Assembly: GCF_014698115.1 (NCBI RefSeq)
Contig: NZ_JACJSJ010000034.1
Span: 1-64,000, forward strand
Reading direction: 5' to 3'
DNA length: 64,000 nucleotides
Origin: Nostoc sp. FACHB-973
Lineage (GTDB): Bacteria; Cyanobacteriota; Cyanobacteriia; Cyanobacteriales; Nostocaceae
In this document: in pieces, positions 9,339 to 16,419 of the stretch
How positions within the stretch are numbered: the stretch's first letter is position 1
Layout: every line of letters starts with the position of its first letter
Made by a program: the position numbers and the translations under genes
Notes under the pieces: model-generated
Told to the model about the DNA's origin: nothing
Seen by the model: the letters and a program-made list of their open reading frames with translations, nothing else
The model's database searches: none

Positions 9339-9704
9339 ATGAAACTTCAAGCTTTGTTCAATGTTGCTTTATCGTTGACAGCCTTGAGTTTGCCTTTTTG
9401 CCAGAGTGCTATGGCTGGCGAAGTCAACCTTTGCCCCGCCGATAGACCATGTTTTAATGAAGCCTATCAATCCGGTGATAGAGTTATTTTCCGATTTACT
9501 GGTGTCACAGGTTGGGATTTTTATAATGTCCGCTATCCGGTAAGGGGTGGGGAAAAACAAGTAGAGAATCGTTCCGGCTCCTTTACTTTTAAAAATGTTC
9601 AACCAAATAGTGTTTATACAATCAAAGTCCAAGGTTGTAACTCACACACGTTTCGACGCTCAACTTGCTCTCCCTGGAGCGAAAATTCGGTTACTACTAG
9701 ATAA
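9339..9704 (+). CDS. Small exported fibronectin-III-like protein (copy 1)
   Basis: 121 residues, start supported by AAAAGGAG upstream. Signal peptide with core ALFNVALSLTALSLPFC, cleavage probably after SAMA (about residue 26). The mature part resembles a lone Fn3-like beta-sandwich: GWDFYNVRYPV, SGSFTFKNVQPNSVYTIKVQGC, then RSTCSPW. Four Cys remain in the mature part (LCPADRPC near its start, and two later), suggesting two disulphides. It is a close paralogue of 11979-12392; the last 70 residues are almost identical. The partner gene follows 37 bp downstream. Confidence 0.75.
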   Translation: MKLQALFNVALSLTALSLPFCQSAMAGEVNLCPADRPCFNEAYQSGDRVIFRFTGVTGWDFYNVRYPVRGGEKQVENRSGSFTFKNVQPNSVYTIKVQGCNSHTFRRSTCSPWSENSVTTR

Positions 9705-9741
9705 GCACAAATTGTATTAGTTCACGCAAGGAGAAACCACC

Positions 9742-10182
9742 ATGAAACGCCAAGCTTTTTTCAATGTTGCTTTATCTTTATCTTTGTTAGGTTTAACTAC
9801 GCTTCCTGCTACTGCTAAGGAGCCTGTTATTAATAAGATTCAATCTACCAGCCAGCAAAATTCTTTCAACCTGATGGGTGATTGGTCTGGAAGCTCAGAC
9901 TGTCCAATCACAATCTATGAAGACAATGGGGAAGATGTTAAGGGCAATTGTGAAAAAGACTCTTACAGTCATGTTTTTAGTGGACGTTACTCTAGTGGAA
10001 ATAAAATTAGTCTAACCATTACACGGATAGACCCAAAGAATTGTAAGACTTCTGTTCGTGGTTTCATCCAAGTTATTGACAATGACCATGTGAAGTACTC
10101 ACAAGAAGGTTGGAATGGTTGCGGCGTAAGAACTGCACCTGTTGCTCGGCAAGATTGGTTCAGAGTGAATGCTCAGAACTAG
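9742..10182 (+). CDS. Small exported protein, paralogue A (copy 1)
   Basis: 146 residues with CAAGGAG before the ATG. Signal peptide MKRQAFFNVALSLSLLGLTTLPATA. The mature protein begins KEPVINKIQS and has FNLMGDWSGSSDCPITIYEDNG, a likely beta-barrel or lipocalin-like small fold, with four Cys. It is about 85% identical by eye to 12430-12876. The pair with the Fn3-like gene is repeated as a unit. Function unknown. Confidence 0.75.
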   Translation: MKRQAFFNVALSLSLLGLTTLPATAKEPVINKIQSTSQQNSFNLMGDWSGSSDCPITIYEDNGEDVKGNCEKDSYSHVFSGRYSSGNKISLTITRIDPKNCKTSVRGFIQVIDNDHVKYSQEGWNGCGVRTAPVARQDWFRVNAQN

Positions 10183-10304
10183 CGAGAGCGAAAAATTTCG
10201 GGTTGCCTGTTTACTCATAATCAAGTTTCCAAAAGATCCGCTTCAGACTGCTAAGTAACAAATAAAGAGTCAAAAAAGAGGTTTCCAAAATCAGAAGTAA
10301 TTTC

Positions 10305-10718
10305 ATGATGACTGTAATGCAGCGATCGCTTTTTACTCTATCCTCCGCCATCGCTTTATCCTTTGCCATTTCCGCTCCCTCCTCTGCCGGTACTCTTTCT
10401 GGATGGTGGTACGGTGATTGGAATTGCAATATCGACGGGCGACCAGCCCGCATGAGATGGAATGTGGTTGATGATAGCCAAACAACCTGTAACGGTAACG
10501 ACTGCTGGACTAGTTCTGGTGTGCGCTGGAACGGCAGCTTTTCCGATAATGGCTCACGCTGGGTGGCGTTGACAGATCCACGTAAGGGTAATCGAGGCGG
10601 ATTGTACTTCCGCCATGCTGACGGCAATCAATGGTATTTACCCCAGCCCACAGACAATAAAACCACAGGTTGGACGACGTGGAACGGTCAGCGTTATCCG
10701 CTGTCATGCTGGAAATAG
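10305..10718 (+). CDS. Exported DUF6006-type protein
   Basis: 137 residues from ATG 10305 (a second ATG follows at once). Signal peptide with core SLFTLSSAIALSFAIS, cleavage near PSSAG. The mature domain GWWYGDWNCNIDGRPARMRW, then TCNGNDCWTSSGVRW and SFSDNGSRW, matches my memory of the cyanobacterial DUF6006 family: small, periplasmic, Trp- and Cys-rich, function unknown. It sits between the two duplicated gene pairs. Confidence 0.7.
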   Translation: MMTVMQRSLFTLSSAIALSFAISAPSSAGTLSGWWYGDWNCNIDGRPARMRWNVVDDSQTTCNGNDCWTSSGVRWNGSFSDNGSRWVALTDPRKGNRGGLYFRHADGNQWYLPQPTDNKTTGWTTWNGQRYPLSCWK

Positions 10719-10733
10719 TGTAAATACAGCAAG

Positions 10734-10812
10734 GGTAGGTTGGGTTGAGGCAAGGAAACCCAACATGGACTTAGGCGCAACCCAACCCAGGTATCGCTCC
10801 ACCCAACCTACA
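10734..10812. repeat. Palindromic TAGGTTGGGTTGAGG repeat
   Basis: GTAGGTTGGGTTGAGG at the left and CCCAACCTAC at the right form long imperfect inverted arms with CCCAACATGGACTTAGG inside. This GGTTGGGTTGAGG/GAAACCCAACA repeat is familiar as a dispersed cyanobacterial element. It may also stop transcription from the upstream gene. Confidence 0.6.
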
Positions 10813-10818
10813 AGGAAA

Positions 10819-10880
10819 CTACTAGATAAGAACAAATTGCATTAGTTCACACAAGGAGAAAGCACCATGAAACGCCAAGC
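10819..10880 (+). pseudogene. Junction relic of a third copy of the duplicated gene pair
   Basis: 62 bp almost identical to 9693-9756: the last codons of the Fn3-like gene (ACTACTAGATAAG), its spacer, the CAAGGAG ribosome site and the first codons ATGAAACGCCAAGC of paralogue A. Coding sequence of both partners is missing on either side. The relic stops exactly where the AraC gene's own AAGGAAG ribosome site begins. Confidence 0.75.
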
Positions 10881-10889
10881 AAGGAAGCG

Positions 10890-11804
10890 ATGATGTCCGT
10901 AAAGCAACCTTTGGTTATTGACTATGTTGATTGGACGAAGTTGATGCCAAATCCCCCTCTTGTAACAAGTTTTCAATCGGGTTGGAGTAGCATTCAGCTT
11001 GCCCATTACCGCCAGCCATCGATAGATTTGCCTGAAGTATCCAACCCTCGGCACATGGTCTTTATTGCACTGGGGCATCAGGCAATTGATTTGGAATTTG
11101 TCTTTGAGGGTCGTTTGCAGACAATCTCGTATGAAGAAAAAGACTATGCAAGTGGCTGTATTGAAGTCGTTCCTACTGATTTACCTTATGGAGTCCGTTC
11201 TATTTCGACTGTTCAAGCAATAGAGTGGATTCACTGCTATCTAGAGCCAACATTTCTGGCTCAGATTGCTCATGAGTCGGTGAACCCCGATCGCGTCGAA
11301 CTTTTGCTGACACGGAAAAAAGTCGATTTATTGATTCACCAGATTGGTCTGGCACTCAAGTCAAGTTTAGAAGTTGATGGGGCGGGCAGTCGTTTCTACG
11401 CCGATTCGATGGCTACAGCGCTGTCGGCTCATCTGCTACGTCATTACTCTACCCGCAACCATCAGTTTCGGGAATATGAGGATGGGTTGTCTAAACAAAA
11501 GCTAAGGCAAGCCATTGAGTATATCCAAGCGCATTTGGGTGAGAATTTATCCCTGGGTGCGATCGCTAATGAACTCGGCATAAGTCAGTACTACTTCTGT
11601 CACCTATTCAAGCGATCGACTGGAATGTCGCCCCATCAATATTTGATTCACCAACGAGTAGAACAGGCAAAGCATTTATTAAGGCACCCAGGACGAACAG
11701 TTACATCCGTAGCACTAGATTGTGGCTTTGCCAATCAGAGTCATTTTGCCAAGTGTTTTCGCCAATATACTGGGATGAATCCAAAAGAGTTTCGTAAGTC
11801 ATAG
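10890..11804 (+). CDS. AraC-family transcriptional regulator
   Basis: 304 residues from ATG 10890, preceded by AAGGAAG. The N-terminal part (1-200) is an effector or cupin-like region without a clear ligand. The C-terminal 100 residues hold two AraC helix-turn-helix units. The first has LSLGAIANELGISQYYFCHLFKRSTG, the second VTSVALDCGFANQSHFAKCFRQYTGMNPKEF. Its position inside the island of exported proteins makes those genes its likely targets, an inference from location only. It is bounded upstream by a duplication relic, so it may have entered between the repeats. Confidence 0.9.
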   Translation: MMSVKQPLVIDYVDWTKLMPNPPLVTSFQSGWSSIQLAHYRQPSIDLPEVSNPRHMVFIALGHQAIDLEFVFEGRLQTISYEEKDYASGCIEVVPTDLPYGVRSISTVQAIEWIHCYLEPTFLAQIAHESVNPDRVELLLTRKKVDLLIHQIGLALKSSLEVDGAGSRFYADSMATALSAHLLRHYSTRNHQFREYEDGLSKQKLRQAIEYIQAHLGENLSLGAIANELGISQYYFCHLFKRSTGMSPHQYLIHQRVEQAKHLLRHPGRTVTSVALDCGFANQSHFAKCFRQYTGMNPKEFRKS

Positions 11805-11978
11805 CAAGATTTTGCTCTAAATCGCAAGAAAATGTGCGATTTAATTTCAGCAATTTCCTAAAGTGGTGCTAATGCTTATATGCGCTGAATAACAAGTGTT
11901 GCATCTTCTGCTTTCTCGTAATCTTAATTAACGCACGGGTTATTATCAAACTCACAAATACGAAGGGAGGGAAATTTT

Positions 11979-12392
11979 ATGAAATTTAAAAAACTTGGTT
12001 TTGGATTATCAGCACTTACAGCCCTGTCAGCGATTCCAATTTCAGTTATAACAATGCCGTTAGTGTTGAACCAGCCAGTGCAAGCTGTGTGTACTACTGA
12101 TGGCTGTAGCGATGTTCGACTTTGCCCTGCCGATAGACCATGTATTGAAGCCTCTCAATCCGGCGATAGAATGATCTTCCAATTCACCAACAGTGGAGGT
12201 TGGGACTTTTATAATGTCCGCTATCCGGTAAGGGGTGGAGAAAAACAAGTAGAAAACCGTTCTGGCTCCTTTACTTTTAAAAATATTCAACCAAATAGTG
12301 TTTATACAATCAAAGTCCAAGGTTGCAACTCACACACGTTTCGGCGATCAACTTGCTCTCCCTGGAACGAGGAGTCCGTTACTACTAGATAA
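11979..12392 (+). CDS. Small exported fibronectin-III-like protein (copy 2)
   Basis: 137 residues with GAAGGGAGG before the ATG. It has a longer signal region than copy 1 (MKFKKLGFGLSALTALSAIP, cleavage near VQA at about 36). From VRLCPADRPC on it follows copy 1 closely, with identical GWDFYNVRYPVRGGEKQVEN and the C-terminal Cys pair. N-termini are unrelated, so the duplicates share only the mature domain. Confidence 0.75.
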   Translation: MKFKKLGFGLSALTALSAIPISVITMPLVLNQPVQAVCTTDGCSDVRLCPADRPCIEASQSGDRMIFQFTNSGGWDFYNVRYPVRGGEKQVENRSGSFTFKNIQPNSVYTIKVQGCNSHTFRRSTCSPWNEESVTTR

Positions 12393-12429
12393 GCACAAAT
12401 TACATTATTTCACGCAAGGAGAAATCACC

Positions 12430-12876
12430 ATGAAACCCAAAGCTTTTTTCAATGTTGCTTTATCTTTATCTTTATCTTTGTTAGGTTTAACTACATTTCC
12501 TGCTGCTGCTAAGGAGCCTGTTATTAATAAGATTCAATCTACCAGGCAGCAAAATTCTTTCAATCTGATGGGTGATTGGTCTGGAAGCTCAGACTGTCCA
12601 ATCACAATCTATGAAGACAATGGTGAAAATGTTAAGGGGAATTGTGACAATGGCTCTTACAGTCATGTTTTTCGTGGACGTTACTCTAATGGAAATAAAA
12701 TTAGTCTAATGGTTACACGGAAAGACCCAAATAATTGCGAAACTTCTGTTAGTGCCTTAATCCAAGTGATTGACAGTAACCATGTGAAGTATTCACAGGA
12801 AGGTTGGAATGGTTGTGGCGTAAGAACTCGACCTGTTGTTAACCAAGATTGGTTCAGAGTGAATGCTCAGAACTAG
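12430..12876 (+). CDS. Small exported protein, paralogue A (copy 2)
   Basis: 148 residues starting at the ATG after CAAGGAG; upstream in-frame sequence is the tail of the Fn3-like gene and is not used. The signal peptide differs from copy 1 mainly by a two-residue expansion of the LSLS core. The mature domain keeps all four Cys, FNLMGDWSGSSDC and EGWNGCGVRT. It follows its Fn3-like partner by 37 bp, exactly as in copy 1. Confidence 0.75.
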   Translation: MKPKAFFNVALSLSLSLLGLTTFPAAAKEPVINKIQSTRQQNSFNLMGDWSGSSDCPITIYEDNGENVKGNCDNGSYSHVFRGRYSNGNKISLMVTRKDPNNCETSVSALIQVIDSNHVKYSQEGWNGCGVRTRPVVNQDWFRVNAQN

Positions 12877-12981
12877 GGAGGCTGTCACCAGAGGCAAACT
12901 CAACCATATAGTTTGAATAAACGAGCAATAAGCGTTACCGTATCTCAACTCGACACTAGTTCAAACTCAAGGAAAATTATC

Positions 12982-13407
12982 ATGAATAAAAAATGTTTTT
13001 CTGTTTTACTAGCAACAATTGGAATCATGCTTTCCTTTGCACCGATGGCTAAAGCTGGATCTGAAGCTGTAGAAACAAATTTCTGCGCCACACAACCTGG
13101 CTACCCCTTGGGTCGGTGGACAGTTGGCGTGAACAATGCCACCGAGGCCAACTATTCCAATTTTGTCACGTTCACAACTCCAACCAGTGGGACTTGGCTA
13201 CCTTCTACGGGAACAGGTAGCTTTACTACATCATCCGTTCCTGCTCCCGGTAAGGAAATTATTCTGACCTATCGTGACGATCAGTACACCGATTATTCGA
13301 GTAGAAACAAACTGGTAGTTTCCCATGATGGCTGTCGTATGAGTGGAACTTTTCTGGATAGTCAAGGACATCGGGGCGAAGCTCAGTACAGATGGACGGG
13401 AGACTAA
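12982..13407 (+). CDS. Small exported protein of unknown function
   Basis: 141 residues from ATG 12982 with CAAGGAAA just upstream; a TTG at 12913 is in frame but lies in noncoding-looking sequence. Signal peptide MNKKCFSVLLATIGIMLSFAPMAKA. The mature part is rich in Thr/Ser and beta-strand-like, contains PLGRWTVGVNN and ends SGTFLDSQGHRGEAQYRWTG, a layout resembling small beta-barrels. No named family recognised. Confidence 0.65.
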   Translation: MNKKCFSVLLATIGIMLSFAPMAKAGSEAVETNFCATQPGYPLGRWTVGVNNATEANYSNFVTFTTPTSGTWLPSTGTGSFTTSSVPAPGKEIILTYRDDQYTDYSSRNKLVVSHDGCRMSGTFLDSQGHRGEAQYRWTGD

Positions 13408-13617
13408 CCAGAGGTCAGTTTATATAGGGTGGGGCAATAAGTAATCGGACAAAAATATTTACAGTCATTGCGTAAAGGTTTTCCTCCTCAAGTCAATTAA
13501 TACCACGTTCGGAACTTAGCAGCAGTCGTAACGACTGTCTTGATTGTCAAGCGATCGCTGCTTCCATATCAAAAATGCAGTTGCATTGCTGGAAATTATG
13601 TTTAAAAGGAAAAGATT

Positions 13618-14238
13618 ATGCTTCATGAATTTTACCGACACCAACTTTTGAAGGCAGGAGTTGGTTTCATTGGTGGTGCAGCAGCAAGTACAGTTTTGTT
13701 AAATAATTGCCCTAGTATTTTAGCTCAATCTCCCAGCCTGCACATTCGTGACAATATAACTTTCCGACGAGGAGTAGCACTTGGAGGATGGTTTAACCTA
13801 GCATTATTTGCTGGCCTATTGATTGGTATTTCGAGTCCTGCAAAGGGTGAAATAACTCATTTAATACAAGAAGAATTATATATCAAACCAGGAGAATTAT
13901 ATTATGGATTACCTAATGGTATTAAAACATATTCATCCTATTTATGGAGTAATCGTTCTTGTTTTATAGAATTCGATGGCTTGGAAAGGCAGATGTGTCA
14001 AGTTGCTCGTGAAGGTAAATCTTGCTTTATAGCTATGGAATCAGGATTGCCACAACAACTTTGTGAAGCCTATAGAGAGGGTAAATCTTGTTTTATAGCA
14101 ATCAACTCAGAAAAAGATAGAAGCTGGTGCGAACACTTTAAAGAAGGAAAATCCTGTTTTATGGCATTAAATGGTAAAGAAAGGGAATTGTGCGAAGAGG
14201 GACTAATACCATTAAAGCATTTTATTTGGTTAAGTTAA
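13618..14238 (+). CDS. Membrane or exported protein with four Cys-pair repeats (EGKSCF)
   Basis: 206 residues with AAAAGGAAAAG before the ATG. Two hydrophobic stretches (about 12-28 and 55-73) may anchor it. From residue 112 there are four tandem repeats of 21-22 residues: NRSCFIE, REGKSCFIAM, REGKSCFIAI and KEGKSCFMAL. Each is followed 12-13 residues later by a second Cys usually in a CE pair (Cys115/127, 136/149, 158/171, 180/192). Charge alternates (EGK, KER). I do not recognise the family. The regular Cys pairs suggest disulphides or metal binding. It is the last gene of the island. Confidence 0.65.
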   Translation: MLHEFYRHQLLKAGVGFIGGAAASTVLLNNCPSILAQSPSLHIRDNITFRRGVALGGWFNLALFAGLLIGISSPAKGEITHLIQEELYIKPGELYYGLPNGIKTYSSYLWSNRSCFIEFDGLERQMCQVAREGKSCFIAMESGLPQQLCEAYREGKSCFIAINSEKDRSWCEHFKEGKSCFMALNGKERELCEEGLIPLKHFIWLS

Positions 14239-14593
14239 TTAGGTATAGGAATCATATTTGATTTCTGAACAAGACTGCGAGAGCGGTTCGGGAGTAAGAA
14301 ATTATTTATACTGACGCACCCTACTACCCCATAAATTTGAGATCATGTATTTTTTGGTGTTCCTTTATCGTTTTTGTCTATATTTCCATAGCGATCGCCT
14401 GTTGGGAAAAGCTGGCGATCGCAGTCTCAATGTTGGTGAAGGTAAGGACGCACTATTTGGTCGTAACTTTACCAATTTAAAGTTAGAATCAATAAAAATA
14501 AATTATCTTGAACAAACATGAGTATTAACGTTAGAAGTGCAAACTAGCCGATAAATAGTTGCTAAAATTCAGCCTAAATGAAGATTATCGTCC
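14239..14593. other. Gene-free stretch
   Basis: Holds two HIP1-type GCGATCGC sites flanking TGTTGGGAAAAGCTGG near 14393-14420, which form a weak inverted pair. No gene seen. It lies between convergent genes. Confidence 0.35.
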
Positions 14594-15937
14594 CTAATTC
14601 TTCAAGTGTTCCCGAAAATATTGTTGATATAACTGACAGCGCGGGACTAATTTATCGCCTACCCTCTTAACCAATCCCATACTGTATAACTGATATGCTG
14701 GAATGGTTGCTATATCAACTGGTTCTGTTGCCGTAACTACTTGCATAAATGCCTCAGCTAAATGAGGATTTACTTGAAAAATATTCAAAAACCTGCGGAA
14801 ATATTCTTCATAAATTCCGGCATTTGTGTGAGCAGTTTTTAATAATTTTTCTAGTGTTATATCCCCAAGTGCGAGGCGATAGAGTGCTAATCTAATTAAA
14901 TATGGATGTCCTCCAATTAGAGACATTAATTGCTGCACTTGGGTTTGATTATAATTAAGTTGATGATTATGGGCTAAAACTTCTATTTGTGATTGGGTAA
15001 ATTCGGTTAATTCAGCCACTAAGCCAACATTAAATGGTGATTGATTGATATCTAATGAGCCATAATTTTCAGTGGAATGTACTACAATTAATCGTAAATT
15101 TTCCCAAATTTCTACAGTTTTAGCTTCTTCATGCCAAGTACGTAACATGGCAAAAAAACCTTGAGAAATTTCAGGATATTGCAAAACTCTATCTACTTCA
15201 TCTAATGCTAAAACTAAATTATTATTGATTTGGTATAAAATATTATCTTCAAAATATGTAGTGCAATTAACAATGCTACCTCTATACTCATCCCAGGATT
15301 CATTTAACAAAGCAGGTAATTTTAATTTGTGGCTGACATAAACAGAAAACCAGCGCAAAAATTTATCCAAATTACTAAAACAAGTTGTTTCTGCTTGCAA
15401 CAAGTTTAAACGTACTGTATAGTAACCTTTGTGATTGGAATGAGCGATAATTCTCTCAAGCAGGGATGTTTTACCCATTTGATTAGGGGCTTTAATCCGA
15501 ATCAAAGAACCAGGGTGGAGGATTGTTTCATAACAACGTTCTTCTATTGGGGTGCGCTGGATATAAAATGGAGAATTCGGTGGCACTGAACCTTCTGGGT
15601 ATTCTGGCACAAATTCATTTTTGACAGTAATGGAACTATGTTGATTTACTTCTGTTGGTCGAATATTCTTATCCCTAAAGCATGAACGTTCAACTGCTGC
15701 ACGAAAATTAGTTTTATTAACCTCTTCCCCTAATGCTTCTGCAAGTAACTTCCACAATTTGGAACCTACATCCTGCCGGAGATATGTGGCTGCATAACCT
15801 TCATTATTGGCAATTTCATCATAGCTTAGTCCTTGCCATGACCCTTTAAGGATAATTCTTTCCACATCTTTCAGGTGTCGGTTTTTTTTGTTAAAGACAA
15901 CTGCATCTAAAATTTCTAACCCTTCTTCCGAGTTCAT
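14594..15937 (-). CDS. AAA-like ATPase with N-terminal HTH (vWA-MoxR-associated type)
   Basis: 447 residues. The first 85 form a helical domain with HTH character (LSYDEIANNEGYAATYLRQDVGSKLWKLL), like the N-terminal HTH of vWA-MoxR-associated proteins. From about 120 an AAA_35-type ATPase follows: Walker A APNQMGKTS (150-158), Walker B LVLALDEVD (241-249), then a helical lid and winged region. There is no WD40 or other C-terminal effector, so it is a short STAND-like switch. Related proteins have been proposed to act in bacterial conflict systems. It and the WD40 ATPase flank the exported-protein island. Confidence 0.85.
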   Translation of the reverse strand: MNSEEGLEILDAVVFNKKNRHLKDVERIILKGSWQGLSYDEIANNEGYAATYLRQDVGSKLWKLLAEALGEEVNKTNFRAAVERSCFRDKNIRPTEVNQHSSITVKNEFVPEYPEGSVPPNSPFYIQRTPIEERCYETILHPGSLIRIKAPNQMGKTSLLERIIAHSNHKGYYTVRLNLLQAETTCFSNLDKFLRWFSVYVSHKLKLPALLNESWDEYRGSIVNCTTYFEDNILYQINNNLVLALDEVDRVLQYPEISQGFFAMLRTWHEEAKTVEIWENLRLIVVHSTENYGSLDINQSPFNVGLVAELTEFTQSQIEVLAHNHQLNYNQTQVQQLMSLIGGHPYLIRLALYRLALGDITLEKLLKTAHTNAGIYEEYFRRFLNIFQVNPHLAEAFMQVVTATEPVDIATIPAYQLYSMGLVKRVGDKLVPRCQLYQQYFREHLKN

Positions 15938-16171
15938 TCTTCATCCTGAATAGATATGTAGGATTCCTATTTGAGTTTTAAAAAACGACTTACTTTTTAA
16001 AGACTGGCAAAATCAAAATTACTGTTCAAACAAGCATTTTAAAGTAAATCTGCGATCGCGATTTATTATCTATGCTGGTTTAAGATTGTTTTTCTTGCTT
16101 TGTCTTAGACTTGTACACACGACTGCATTTTCTCATAATGTTTTTCAAAAATCAAATAGGTGTAAACAAAA

Positions 16172-16419
16172 AATAAGAAACTTAAAGCTGTATTAGAACA
16201 CAGTGACGAAGGTGGATATATAGCGATTTTCATTTGAATGAGGTACACGGTAGGGGCGCACAGCTGTGCGCCCCTACGAATATTGCAAACCGCTATAGTA
16301 TTTATGTTCCTTCACTTCCTAGTTGTATCAGTGAAGGAGAAACTGTGGAAGAAGCATTAGAACTTTACCTAGAGCCATTGGAAGATGAAGTTACTTGCTA
16401 TCCTCTAATATCAGTGTAG
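16172..16419 (+). pseudogene. HicB-like antitoxin gene, broken by a MITE and without a start codon
   Basis: The left part (16175-16219) encodes KKLKAVLEHSDEGGY, the usual HicB opening. The right part, from 16296 on, encodes YSIYVPSLPSCISEGETVEEALELYL, the rest of the HicB fold. Between them lies a hairpin element (16219-16297). Removing it and one TATA restores a continuous frame. The start codon is also lost (AAT where ATG is expected, with a stop two codons upstream). The 3' end runs 29 bp into the opposite-strand macroglobulin gene. No HicA toxin gene is visible on either side. Confidence 0.7.
16219..16297. repeat. MITE (TATAGCG ends) inserted in the hicB relic
   Basis: The ends TATAGCG and CGCTATA match the element at 1132-1283. 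The core is a perfect 28-bp palindrome (16250-16277), half-site GTAGGGGCGCACAG. The insertion point shows a TATA present on both sides, consistent with TA-target insertion and ends that begin with TA. Confidence 0.75.

Noticed and set aside
10211-10627. Long minus-strand frame opposite the DUF6006 gene
   Set aside because: Overlaps a gene with signal peptide and family match; no ribosome site and no protein-like character.
12298-12429. Upstream extension of paralogue A copy 2
   Set aside because: Runs through the end of the Fn3-like gene in another frame; the ATG at 12430 has the ribosome site and the signal peptide.
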